This document shows, in pieces, positions 43,504-51,973 of a stretch of 64,000 nt of DNA (the stretch's first letter is position 1; every line of letters begins with the position of its first letter). Both the position numbers and the translations under genes were made by a program. The DNA lies in assembly GCF_036906915.1 (NCBI RefSeq), contig NZ_JBAKHX010000036.1, positions 16,666 to 80,665 on the forward strand, given 5' to 3'. This DNA is from Phytohabitans sp036906915 (GTDB taxonomy: Bacteria; Actinomycetota; Actinomycetes; Mycobacteriales; Micromonosporaceae). The notes under the pieces are model-generated. The model was not told the origin of the DNA. It made no database searches and was given only the letters and a program-made list of their open reading frames with translations.

Positions 43504-43746
43504 ATGGCAACTCCCCGACCACGCACCGAGGCGGGCATCCCTCGATGGGTGAAGATCTCGGCGATCGTCGCTGCGGTGCTGGTCCTGACTTTCGTCGTGG
43601 TGATGCTCGTCGGTGGCTCTGGCGGTGGCCACGGTCCCGGGCGGCACTCCCCCGGTGGCAGCAGTGAGGCGCCTGCGGATGACCAGACGTCGCCTGGCCA
43701 CCAACCGCCGCCTGGCCACCAGCCGCCATCAGGTGGCCACGGCTGA
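43504..43746 (+). CDS. Small single-span membrane protein, GGHGPGRHSP family, second copy
   Basis: 80 residues from ATG 43504 with GAGGAGG upstream. Layout: TEAGIPRWVKISAIVAAVLV (start of the span), GGSGGGHGPGRHSPGG, then Pro/Gly/His-rich repeats (GHQPPPGHQPPSGGHG). Same architecture as the protein at 23113-23343. It follows the response regulator with its own leader. Function unknown. Confidence 0.75.
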   Translation: MATPRPRTEAGIPRWVKISAIVAAVLVLTFVVVMLVGGSGGGHGPGRHSPGGSSEAPADDQTSPGHQPPPGHQPPSGGHG

Positions 43747-43764
43747 CAACTGCCTGCTTTTGCT

Positions 43765-43804
43765 CGGCTCCCCTCCCCGGGTCGTTGCCCGCGGAGGGGA
43801 GCCG
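43765..43804. terminator. Hairpin after the small membrane protein gene
   Basis: CGGCTCCCCTCC and GGAGGGGAGCCG pair perfectly around a 16-base loop that can itself pair in part (CCGGG/CCCGC). It stands between convergent units. Confidence 0.75.
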
Positions 43805-43809
43805 TTCCC

Positions 43810-44199
43810 TTACGAGATGGTGCCGACATTGAGGCGGGCGGCGGCATGCGTGGCGCGGATGCCGCACGCCGCCGCCCGCAGTGAGCCGATGACCGACACG
43901 GGGGGTGCCGGACATCGGCAGGCATGGAAGGTCCGATGCCAGCACCACGTCAGGACCACCAGCGTGATCCAGATGCCAACTGCCGAGAGTGAAATCCGGT
44001 ACGACAGCGGGACATACATTAACCTCGAGGGCCGGGCCACGGCCGATGGTGTAGGCACCACCGCCGCCTGGCGCTGCTTGACGAGTCCGACAACGTTCCA
44101 CGTCGTGCTCTTCCCGTTGATGATCAGTTGGATCCAGTCCCCAGCGCCAATGCCGGGTACCGCGGCCTTGCGGGTGATCTGGGTAAAGGAAGTGGGCAA
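43810..44199 (-). pseudogene. FtsX/MacB-type ABC permease fragment
   Basis: The segment AAVPGIGAGDWIQLIINGKS, then TTWNVVGLVK, matches the periplasmic region of FtsX-like permeases. A hydrophobic piece (ISLSAVGIWITLVVLTWCWH) and the typical ending RLNVGTIS follow. Most of the roughly 400-800 residue protein is missing. Remnant of the same transporter as the ATPase fragment at 44413-44700. Confidence 0.6.
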
Positions 44200-44412
44200 C
44201 CGGTCTCCCCCGGTGTGAGCCAGCGACCCTGCCGAAGCTTCTACCGCGACACAATCGCACCCGAGCCCGGCACCGCGATCAAGGCCAGGCTGCCGTGGCC
44301 CGCAGCCACGTCAGGCCTTCATCCCCGGACATCGTCCTCCCTCGCGACGCCGATTGGCGTCCGCAATAGTCCGCGGCCCGCATGCTGCTCGGCAGGCCAG
44401 CCACAGCCGCAG

Positions 44413-44700
44413 TCACAGCGTCCGACGACGCAGCCGCGCCGGCTGCACGTCGACGCCTGGGGGCGCGTTGGCCCGTCCGCTCGTCCGGTCGATCCCGGTC
44501 AGAAGGTTGGGCAGGGTCGTCTTGCCACTGCCGGCGTGGCCGACGACCGCCACGAACTCCCCGTTAGCGACCCCCAAACCTAGATGAGCCAAGGCGACGA
44601 ACTCACCAGCGGTCAGACGGTATGTCTTCACGACGTCGCCGACCTCGACCACGAATCCATCGCAGATTCCCGTGCGGACGGTTGCGACAAGAATGGGCAC
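44413..44700 (-). pseudogene. MacB/LolD-type ABC ATPase, N-terminal fragment
   Basis: Reads VVEVGDVVKTYRLTAGEFVA, LGVANGEFVAVVGHAGSGKT (Walker A, unusual GHAGSGKTT), NLLTGIDRTSG, and then breaks off before the Q-loop, signature and Walker B motifs. An operator-like dyad lies 14 bp upstream of its start, so the promoter may outlive the gene. Confidence 0.75.
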
Positions 44701-44713
44701 ACGCCCAGACTAC

Positions 44714-44729
44714 ATGGGCGACCGCCCAT
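44714..44729. promoter_or_regulatory. Operator-like dyad ATGGGC-N4-GCCCAT
   Basis: ATGGGCGACCGCCCAT has two perfect 6-bp half-sites with N4 between. The same half-sites and spacing occur twice at 59583-59623 upstream of a TetR gene, so this is probably a second target of that repressor. Confidence 0.65.
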
Positions 44730-44891
44730 ATAAGCAAGGATTCGATACCTCTCGGTGCCCTATTGTGGTTGACATTTCGCACGCCGACGTTCAAGTAACG
44801 TTCCGTTCTGCCATCGAAGATTCCCGTTCCACTATCGAGCTACGTGCAAGAATCCTCTCGTAATACAGGCGTTTCAACACAGGGGGGATGG

Positions 44892-45473
44892 ATGAATCTA
44901 CAGTGGATTAGGCGTCTTCGGCGAACAGCGGCGGTCGTGGTCACAGCGGTGGCGAGCGTCCTGGCGTTGGCGCTACCGGCGCAGGCGCATGAACCGGTAA
45001 TTCTCGACGCCGGAGATGTGCTTCCGTGGAACGGGCCGCTGATTCTCGACGGGACCCAGGCTGCCGCGCTTTTCGGCACGCTGCCCAATGCCGCGGCGGT
45101 CCGCTCCGCCCAGCTGCGCATGCAGGCCGGCGACCAGCTCAATATCGCGCTCGCCGTGACGAACCTGGCGCCGGAGAGCGGCCTGGCGTCGTGGCAGTTG
45201 CCCAGGGTTCTGGTCGTCGCTCCGAATGGCAGTTCCACCGTGCTCAATCCAACGGTTCGAGTTCCGTTTACCGTCGGAGGGATGCAGCTGCTCCGGCTGC
45301 GTGAGTACTCGACGACCGCGATTGTCGGCACGTACTCATTGGTGGTGAGCGGGGCGGCGCCCGCGCGGTTCCTGGTTTCGACCGGCGTTGAGGGGGTGGA
45401 CCTCGAAGACCTCGAGCGGGCTACGATCGCCACGCCGGCTCAGGTCGCGGCTTGGTACAACACCGCGCCGTAG
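44892..45473 (+). CDS. Secreted protein of unknown function
   Basis: 193 residues from ATG 44892, behind AGGGGGGATGG. Signal peptide: basic IRRLRRTAA, hydrophobic VVVTAVASVLALALP, then AQA-HEP as likely cleavage site. The mature part is a beta-rich domain (QLNIALAVTNLAPESGLASW, VLVVAPNGSSTVLNPTVRVP, GTYSLVVSG). No family recognised; it could be a cell-surface or sensor protein. Monocistronic with a strong hairpin behind it. Confidence 0.75.
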   Translation: MNLQWIRRLRRTAAVVVTAVASVLALALPAQAHEPVILDAGDVLPWNGPLILDGTQAAALFGTLPNAAAVRSAQLRMQAGDQLNIALAVTNLAPESGLASWQLPRVLVVAPNGSSTVLNPTVRVPFTVGGMQLLRLREYSTTAIVGTYSLVVSGAAPARFLVSTGVEGVDLEDLERATIATPAQVAAWYNTAP

Positions 45474-45478
45474 TAGTC

Positions 45479-45522
45479 CATAGCGGCAGGCCGCCTCCCA
45501 AGGGAGGCGGCCTGCCGTTATG
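45479..45522. terminator. Strong bidirectional hairpin
   Basis: Two 21-base arms (45479-45499 and 45502-45522) pair with one mismatch around AA. It stops the secreted-protein gene from the left and operon B from the right; its right arm includes the operon B stop codon. Confidence 0.85.
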
Positions 45523-46753
45523 GGCGGGTGAAGGCGAGCACGACGTTGTGCCCTCCAAATCCGAAGCTGTTTGACAACGCGGCGGCGACGTCCGCTCGGC
45601 GAGGCGCGCTGCTGACGAAATCCATCGACAGCGTCGGGTCCGGCGTTGTGAGGTTGATGGTCGGGGGGATGGTTCCGGTGCTGACGGACTGGACGGCCGC
45701 GACCGCTTCGATCGCGGCGGAGGCACCGAGGGCGTGGCCGGTCTGCGACTTGGTCGACGACACGGGCACCCGCTTGGCGGCCGTTCCCAAGGCCCGCTGC
45801 AACGCCCGCACCTCTGCCTCGTCGTTGAGCACGGTAGCGGTACCGTGGGCGTTGATGTAGGAGATGTCATCCGGCGTCAGTCCTGCGTTCCGCAGTGCGG
45901 CCTCAACGGCCCGGCGAGCGCCGTCGCCGTCGGACGCGGGAGCGGTGACGTGGAACGCGTCCGTCGTGCGTCCGTAGCCGGCGATTTCGGCGAGCGCATG
46001 GGCACCGCGTCGGGCGGCGTGGTCTGCTGCCTCAATCACGAGAATGGCGGCTCCCTCGGCGAGGACGAATCCGACCCGGTCGGCGCTGAACGGTCGGCTA
46101 GCGGCATGCGGCGTGTCAGTCGGAGGGGCCAGGGCCCGTGTGCCGGCGAATCCCGCGAGGACCATGGGGACCAGTGGTGCCTCGGCACCACCCGCCAGCA
46201 CGACGTCCGCCTCGCCGCTGCAGATCATCTGACATGCCGCCACGATCGCTTCGGCTCCTGCGGCACACGCCACGACCGGCGTTGACGTCGGTCCCATACA
46301 CCCGTACTCGATGGCCACGAGGGCGGTGGCACTGTTGCACATAGCTTTGGTAACGGTCTTTGAGGACAGCCGTGCCGGACTCGCCTGGGTCATGGCGGTC
46401 GCGCTGTCCTGCCATGTCTGGGCTCCACCGATCCCGGTCCCGATGACGACCCCCATGCGGGAGCGGTCCAGCGCGGCCGGCTGCAGGCGGGCGTCGGCTA
46501 CGGCAAGTTTCGCCGCGACAAGGGCTAGTTGCGCGCAGCGGTCGGTGCCCAGGGCGAGCCGGCGGGACGCTTCGTGTTCGGGTGGCAGGTCGATCTCGCC
46601 AGCCGCGTAGCACTCAGTGCCGCCGATCGTGAACCGCGTCAGATGCCGAGTACCGCTGGTGCCGGCGAGTTGTGCCCGGTGAAACGCCTGCGCTCCGATC
46701 CCGATGCTGGTGACCGGTCCGAGTCCCGTGACCAGTACCCGTGTGGGTTTCAC
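45518..46753 (-). CDS. Beta-ketoacyl-ACP synthase II (FabF-like)
   Basis: 411 residues; the ATG overlaps the ACP stop (ATGA). KAS I/II triad: Cys in VVACAAGAEAIVAA, His in YINAHGTATVLND, His in KSQTGHALGASAA. FabF-like glyoxylate-type motif GFGGHNVVLAF ends the protein. In a cluster with its own ACP and reductase it probably extends an acyl chain, borrowing host KR/DH/ER enzymes. Last gene of operon B. Confidence 0.9.
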   Translation of the reverse strand: MKPTRVLVTGLGPVTSIGIGAQAFHRAQLAGTSGTRHLTRFTIGGTECYAAGEIDLPPEHEASRRLALGTDRCAQLALVAAKLAVADARLQPAALDRSRMGVVIGTGIGGAQTWQDSATAMTQASPARLSSKTVTKAMCNSATALVAIEYGCMGPTSTPVVACAAGAEAIVAACQMICSGEADVVLAGGAEAPLVPMVLAGFAGTRALAPPTDTPHAASRPFSADRVGFVLAEGAAILVIEAADHAARRGAHALAEIAGYGRTTDAFHVTAPASDGDGARRAVEAALRNAGLTPDDISYINAHGTATVLNDEAEVRALQRALGTAAKRVPVSSTKSQTGHALGASAAIEAVAAVQSVSTGTIPPTINLTTPDPTLSMDFVSSAPRRADVAAALSNSFGFGGHNVVLAFTRP

Positions 46754-46998
46754 TGGGTGGCCAACCGCCGACGCACCTGGGCTGCCACCTCTCCGACGGT
46801 TGCCACATCGGCGATCAGCGTGGATTCGATCTGCTCGCCGAGCTCGTCCTGCAGGGCCGCGACGAGATCGATCGCGTCCAGGGAGTCCAGGCCGAGGTCA
46901 TCGCGTAGGTGTGCATCCGGTACCACCGCATCGGCGTCCACACCGAGCGTGTCGGACAGAACTCGACGGATCATTCGCAGCGCGTCATCATTGTTCAT
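46750..46998 (-). CDS. Acyl carrier protein
   Basis: 82 residues from ATG 46998 with AAGGAGCACC upstream. Pantetheine site DDLGLDSLDAIDLV (Ser39). Fits type II FAS/PKS ACPs, not aryl carriers. Coupled to the KAS II gene and following the reductase-aminotransferase, whose substrate it probably carries. Confidence 0.92.
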   Translation of the reverse strand: MNNDDALRMIRRVLSDTLGVDADAVVPDAHLRDDLGLDSLDAIDLVAALQDELGEQIESTLIADVATVGEVAAQVRRRLATQ

Positions 46999-47042
46999 CA
47001 GGTGCTCCTTGGCGGGATCGGTTTCGGGCTGGACGCTCGGAC

Positions 47043-49598
47043 TCAACGCGCGGCCAGATCTGCGTAGTGGGACAGGTTGGCGGCGACGTCCGCCACGGCT
47101 TCGACGAACCTGTCGGCCTCGTGCTCGGCCAGGACCAGCGGTGGCTGGATCCGCAGCACCCGGTGCCGGTTGGCGGTCACGAAGGTCAGGATCCGGTGGC
47201 GGGCGGCCAGTTCTCGCACGAATCGCAGGCACAGCAGATCCCCCAGCGCCGACTCGACCGCCGCGGCTGCCTGGACAGCGGCCGCCCGCGTCTCGTCGTC
47301 GAGTAGATCGACCACCTGGTGCAGGTCGCCTGGAAGTCGGGTCAGCACGTCGTCCAGCGCCGCACCGAGCGCACCCGAGAGGTCCGTATCGAACGCGATC
47401 GCGTTCATCATCCCGATGCCACGGATCTCGCCGATGAAGGAGTACCGGTCGGCGACCTCATTCAGTCCTCGCCGCAGCACCGCTCCCAGCTTCGCGGCGT
47501 GCGCCGGCAAGTCCTGCGCTGCCAAGGCATCCAGCGTGGCCAGCCCGGCCGCAGCGGCCAGATTCCCACCGCCGAACGTGGAGGTGTGAAGCGTCGAGCG
47601 CCCGGTGCTGCCGTACGCGGCGTCCCAAACCGCGGATGAGCTGAGCGTGGCGCCGATGGGCACCAGCCCTCCGGACAACGACTTGGCCAGACAGAGCACG
47701 TCAGGTTCCAGGTTCCAGTGCTCAGAGGCGAAGAGGGCGCCGGTGCGACCGAGACCGGTCTGGATCTCGTCGACCACGAACACCGCACCCGCCGCGCGGC
47801 ACAGCTGCTGCGCCGCCGGCAGGTATCCGTCCGGTGGCAGGATGACCCCGCCCTCCCCCAGCACGGGCTCGACGACGAACGCCGCGGCGCCGTCCAAGGC
47901 GGCGGCGAGCGCTCGCAGGTCGCCGTACGGCACGCACACGCATTCGCCGACGAGTGGACCGAACGGTGTGCGGTGGGCCTGCTGGCCGGTGACCGACAAT
48001 GCGCCCAAGGTCTTTCCGTGGTAACTGTTCTCCACGTACACCAGTCGGTGTCGGCCGGTGGCCGCGCGGGCGAGCTTGAGCGCCGCCTCCACCGCTTCCG
48101 CGCCAGAGTTGCTGAAGAAGACCCGGTCCAGTCCGGCCGGTGCCAGGTCGCACAATCGCTCGGCCAGCTCACTGGCGTGGACGGGCATGGACACGTACTG
48201 CACGAATGTCGGTGCCTGCGCGTCCAGGAAGGCGCGCACACGGTCAACAACGGCCGGCGGGTTGTGGCCGAGGTTCAGGCAACCGTAGCCGGCGACGAAG
48301 TCAAGGTATGGCACGCCGTCGGCGGTGACGAGCGTGCATCCCCGCGCCGAAGTGAACACATTGTCCAAGCTGTGTTCGCTCAGCAGTTCGGCCATGGGTG
48401 GGTTGAGGTGCCGGCGGAACCGGGCGGCCGTCGCACGGGCCAGGGCGCCACCCGTGGTGGCGCCCCGCGCGGCGTCGGCGGCCGCCGACGCCGGCACGGT
48501 GCTTCGGATACCGTGCCGGGGGCCGAGGCGGGCGACGTCGTCGTCGCTGACGGTCCGGCCGTAGCTCGCGAGCGGCACGGGCGCGAGGCCGTGCCGGCGG
48601 GCCAGGTCGCCGATCTGCAACACCCGATGCGGGCTCAGCTCCCGGCCGAGGGAGAAGGACTCGGCGCGCCCTTCCAGGGCTAGCACGATCGTCTCGGCGA
48701 GACAGGCGTTGAGCAGCCGGGTCGGTGCGATAGGACCGTCGTCGACCCGGAAGCCCTCGTCGATTGGGGAGATGAGCCCTCCGTCGAGCACGAGGATGTC
48801 GTCGCGGCCGCCGCCACCCGACGGTTCTGGCACATCTCGGGGTAGGGCGACGTCCAGCACCAGCGAACCGGGGCGCAGCATGGCCGGGTCGATCAGTCCG
48901 CCGGTCGTGGACGCCGCGACGAATAGCCGACCGCGTTCGTACGCCTGCCCGGGCTCGGACAGCAGCGTTACGCGCCTATGGGTGTCCGGTGGCAGGTACC
49001 GCAGTAGTACGTCGCGGCTGCGGGTGCCAGGCCGGTGCACCGCATCGACCCGGTGCCCGTCGGCGAGCAGCAGCCGGGTCAGTGCGAGCGCGATCGAGCC
49101 CGGGTAGCCGACGACCGTGACGGGCTGTTCGCCGGCAGGCCGGCCGAGCAGCTCGGCGACCCGGCCGAGCACGGCGTACGCCGCGTAGGCGGTCAACGAG
49201 TTACCGCTGGTGACCGCGGTCCCAGTGCGCGCGGCGACCTGTTGACCGCGGTGGCCGATGATGGAGGTGGCGCCGCCCAGACCCACGATGGATGCGCCGT
49301 CCGCAGCCAGCGCTGTCACCTCGCGCGTGACCACCTCCATAGCCGCGCGCTGGTGTCGGAGCAGGTCCTCGGCGACGTAGGGCAGGTACCGCACTTCGCC
49401 GGAGCAGCGGGCCCCAGCCGCCGAGGTTATGTTCCGCAGCACCGGCAACGAGATGTGGTCGCCGGACGCACCGGATCGGCGGTGCGGCCAGCCCGGCCGG
49501 TCGGCCAGGACGTCCGCGACCAGGGCTGCGGTTCGGACGAGGTTGCGTTGGCCCGTCGAGACCGGATGCGCCAGGAAACCGAACTTCACGGCCGCCAC
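47043..49598 (-). CDS. Acyl-ACP reductase fused to class III aminotransferase
   Basis: 851 residues. Residues 1-340 match cyanobacterial acyl-ACP reductase (AAR): GLGGATSIIGHRG, VVGYPGSIALALTRLLLADG (nucleotide site), and NACLAETIVLALEGR with Cys299 in the position of the AAR thioester cysteine (ACFAESM...FSWGR). Residues 390-851 are a complete class III PLP aminotransferase: FFSNSGAEAVEAALKLAR, SYHGKTLGALSVTG, FVVDEIQTGLGRTG (Asp610), CLAKSLSGGLVPIGA (Lys639). The protein would reduce an acyl-ACP to the aldehyde and aminate it to a primary fatty amine without releasing the aldehyde. Overlaps the next gene upstream by 13 bp. Confidence 0.88.
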   Translation of the reverse strand: MAAVKFGFLAHPVSTGQRNLVRTAALVADVLADRPGWPHRRSGASGDHISLPVLRNITSAAGARCSGEVRYLPYVAEDLLRHQRAAMEVVTREVTALAADGASIVGLGGATSIIGHRGQQVAARTGTAVTSGNSLTAYAAYAVLGRVAELLGRPAGEQPVTVVGYPGSIALALTRLLLADGHRVDAVHRPGTRSRDVLLRYLPPDTHRRVTLLSEPGQAYERGRLFVAASTTGGLIDPAMLRPGSLVLDVALPRDVPEPSGGGGRDDILVLDGGLISPIDEGFRVDDGPIAPTRLLNACLAETIVLALEGRAESFSLGRELSPHRVLQIGDLARRHGLAPVPLASYGRTVSDDDVARLGPRHGIRSTVPASAAADAARGATTGGALARATAARFRRHLNPPMAELLSEHSLDNVFTSARGCTLVTADGVPYLDFVAGYGCLNLGHNPPAVVDRVRAFLDAQAPTFVQYVSMPVHASELAERLCDLAPAGLDRVFFSNSGAEAVEAALKLARAATGRHRLVYVENSYHGKTLGALSVTGQQAHRTPFGPLVGECVCVPYGDLRALAAALDGAAAFVVEPVLGEGGVILPPDGYLPAAQQLCRAAGAVFVVDEIQTGLGRTGALFASEHWNLEPDVLCLAKSLSGGLVPIGATLSSSAVWDAAYGSTGRSTLHTSTFGGGNLAAAAGLATLDALAAQDLPAHAAKLGAVLRRGLNEVADRYSFIGEIRGIGMMNAIAFDTDLSGALGAALDDVLTRLPGDLHQVVDLLDDETRAAAVQAAAAVESALGDLLCLRFVRELAARHRILTFVTANRHRVLRIQPPLVLAEHEADRFVEAVADVAANLSHYADLAAR

Positions 49599-51973
49599 CC
49601 GCGGGCGGACAGCAGGCTGAGGCCATCGCCAGCGTTTGTATGCCCCAGCAGGACCGAGTACAGGTTGACCGTGGATGGCTCGGTCAACTGGCTGGCCAGC
49701 CGCAGTGGGTCCACGTCGTCGAGCCGGTGATGGCTAACTCGCACCGTTCCGTACATCCGGCTCCAGTCGTCGTCGAGGAGATTGAGCACGGTGGTCTGTC
49801 CGACGGTGGGCTGGCGATCCCGCGCCTCGCGGTAGCTGCGGATGATCGAGTGACCGCCGTTGAGCAGTCGGAAAACGCTAAGATTGCCGCGCAGCCGGTG
49901 GCCGTCCAGACAGATCTGTTGCAGGACGGTAGGCACGATGTCCGGCACCAGCGCGGCCGCGCCGTCGCCGACGAAGGCAAGCACGTTGCCGTCACGGGTC
50001 AAGGCGATCGTCGGCACCGCCTGCAGGGCGTCGCCCATCAGGGCTCGCCCATACCATCCGGAGAAGCCGGGGCCGGTGCGAGTAAGGTTCCGCACCGCAG
50101 CGGCACCGCCGCGACCTACGTCGTAGACGCCGGTGTACCGGTACCCGCGCTCCTTGATCAGGGCTTCGATCACGCGGTTTAGGTGGGTGAAGAAATAGCC
50201 GGGCGTCATCGGCCGGATCGGCACGCCGGCAAGCGGGTCCGCGGCCGTCCGCGTGCGCCCGATGGCGGCCCGCCGCTGTCGGAGCACGTCGACGTCCACG
50301 TCGAGTCGCGCGGCCAGCAGGCGCAGGAACCCGCCGAGCTCACCCAGGATCGGGTGGTCGGCGAACGGGGCCAGGTGATCTCGGACGTCGGTCACCTGCA
50401 CGATGCGCAGCCCGTGCTGCAGCACCCGGTTGGAGAACGGTGTGCTGACCTCGGTGATACGACTGGCGAGGAAGAACAGCGCCTGGCTGTTCTTCGGCTT
50501 GAGCCGGCCGTCCTCGTACAGGTAGTCGAGGATCCGGTCGGAAGATCCGTAGAGGCCCAGCGTTCCCAGGTAGTTGGGCACTTCGGTGCCGTCCCGGTGC
50601 GCGCACACGGTGCCCGGTCGGGCCAACGAGTCGGCCAGCGCGGCCCCGGCTCGGTCGGCCACCGAGTACAGCAGGTCCACGTCGTCCGGCGGCAACGCTC
50701 CGACCTGCCACAGCAGGGTGGCCGGCTCGTGGTTGACCATCCGGAGCACGGTCTCGACCTGGTCATCCGGCCCGACCCGGGTCGCAGCGATCGCCGGCGC
50801 TGGCGGTGCCGGCGCGGGTGCCGGTCCGCGGGCCTGGAGCACCGACGCGGTGGCCAGCAGGACCACTGGTCCCTGCCCCGCGTCGTAAGCGGCGTACGCC
50901 TGCTGCAGGTCCGGCTCGAGGCGGTCGGCCCGGGACAGGTAGACCGTCTTGAGCCGGCGGGCGCGTAGCACGGCCCGGGAGTCCTCTGCAGCGTGCACCG
51001 TGCCCTGGAATGGAAACCAGCGGTCCTCGGCGGAGTCGGCGCAAACGACGAAGCCACGGGCTCCGGCCTGGCGCAGGTTGGCCAACGTGCCGCGGAACTC
51101 GTCGACCATTCCGCTGGTGACTACGATCAGGAACGGGGCCTGGTCGAGCATCCATCGGGCCAGAGCGCCACACGCGAGGCTGTGTTCGCTAGGTCCGCGC
51201 AGCACTGGGTTGCCGGCGGCCCGCGCGCGGCGTTCCAGGTCGGCGATAAGCCCGGAGACCACTGAGCCCGTGTACGACCACAGCGCCCAGCCCGAAGCAG
51301 CCCGCGTGGTGAGGAAATCGTGCAGCCCGGCGGCGAGGATGCCGTCCGTGTCACCCGTTCCAGGCCGTGCCGTGACCTGGGCGAGCCGGACCTCGGCAAG
51401 ATCGGCGATGGCTGCGACGATATCCGCCGCGAGCACCCACGGCTCGACCGGTAGCTGTCGCAAGGTGTACGCGGCCACCGGTTGCACCGGCGACTTGGCC
51501 GCGTCGCGGTAGACGTACGTGCCGCACGGTGAGAGCTCCGGCCGTAGCTGCGCGGGCCAAAGCCGGCTCGCCTGCTCGACAGCCGCGCCACCCAGCGGCC
51601 ACTCCGGCTCCGGGCCACCACCGGCGTCGGCATCCACGACGAACAAGCGGGCGTCAGGCAGGTACGGGCCGGCGCGCGCCGGCACCTCGTCCAGCGCGCC
51701 GGCATGCACGAAACGGATCCGCACGCCCGGCAAGTGACGGTCGAGATAGGCACGCGCCGGCGCCACCACCTCTCGGTACTCGCGCCGCTGCGACATGCCG
51801 GCCGGCACGGCACCATCGTCGACCACCGTCCGGCCGCCGCTGACGATGGTCAGGTCGTGCACTGCCCGCGCGACTGCCGCGCGAAACCAAGGCCGGGCGC
51901 TGACGCAGACGACCGCGAGCTCCGCCGACGGCGCGGTGGCGGCACGGACGACGGACGCGGACATGTTGCTCAT
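49586..51973 (-). CDS. ThDP-dependent-enzyme-like protein
   Basis: 795 residues from ATG 51973 (ATGA with the MMPL gene). A poorly conserved N-terminal part of about 250 residues is followed by a ThDP Pyr-like domain (RGPSEHSLACGALARWMLDQ with the expected Glu, then APFLIVVTSGMVDEFRG). A middle domain and a PP-like domain follow (NVLAFVGDGAAALVPDIVPT with GDG, SVFRLLNGGHSIIRSY). Such enzymes make or break C-C bonds next to a carbonyl. With an aldehyde-producing neighbour an acyloin-type carboligation is conceivable. The second Asn of the ThDP motif is shifted, so cofactor binding is likely but not certain. Confidence 0.7.
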   Translation of the reverse strand: MSNMSASVVRAATAPSAELAVVCVSARPWFRAAVARAVHDLTIVSGGRTVVDDGAVPAGMSQRREYREVVAPARAYLDRHLPGVRIRFVHAGALDEVPARAGPYLPDARLFVVDADAGGGPEPEWPLGGAAVEQASRLWPAQLRPELSPCGTYVYRDAAKSPVQPVAAYTLRQLPVEPWVLAADIVAAIADLAEVRLAQVTARPGTGDTDGILAAGLHDFLTTRAASGWALWSYTGSVVSGLIADLERRARAAGNPVLRGPSEHSLACGALARWMLDQAPFLIVVTSGMVDEFRGTLANLRQAGARGFVVCADSAEDRWFPFQGTVHAAEDSRAVLRARRLKTVYLSRADRLEPDLQQAYAAYDAGQGPVVLLATASVLQARGPAPAPAPPAPAIAATRVGPDDQVETVLRMVNHEPATLLWQVGALPPDDVDLLYSVADRAGAALADSLARPGTVCAHRDGTEVPNYLGTLGLYGSSDRILDYLYEDGRLKPKNSQALFFLASRITEVSTPFSNRVLQHGLRIVQVTDVRDHLAPFADHPILGELGGFLRLLAARLDVDVDVLRQRRAAIGRTRTAADPLAGVPIRPMTPGYFFTHLNRVIEALIKERGYRYTGVYDVGRGGAAAVRNLTRTGPGFSGWYGRALMGDALQAVPTIALTRDGNVLAFVGDGAAALVPDIVPTVLQQICLDGHRLRGNLSVFRLLNGGHSIIRSYREARDRQPTVGQTTVLNLLDDDWSRMYGTVRVSHHRLDDVDPLRLASQLTEPSTVNLYSVLLGHTNAGDGLSLLSARGWRP

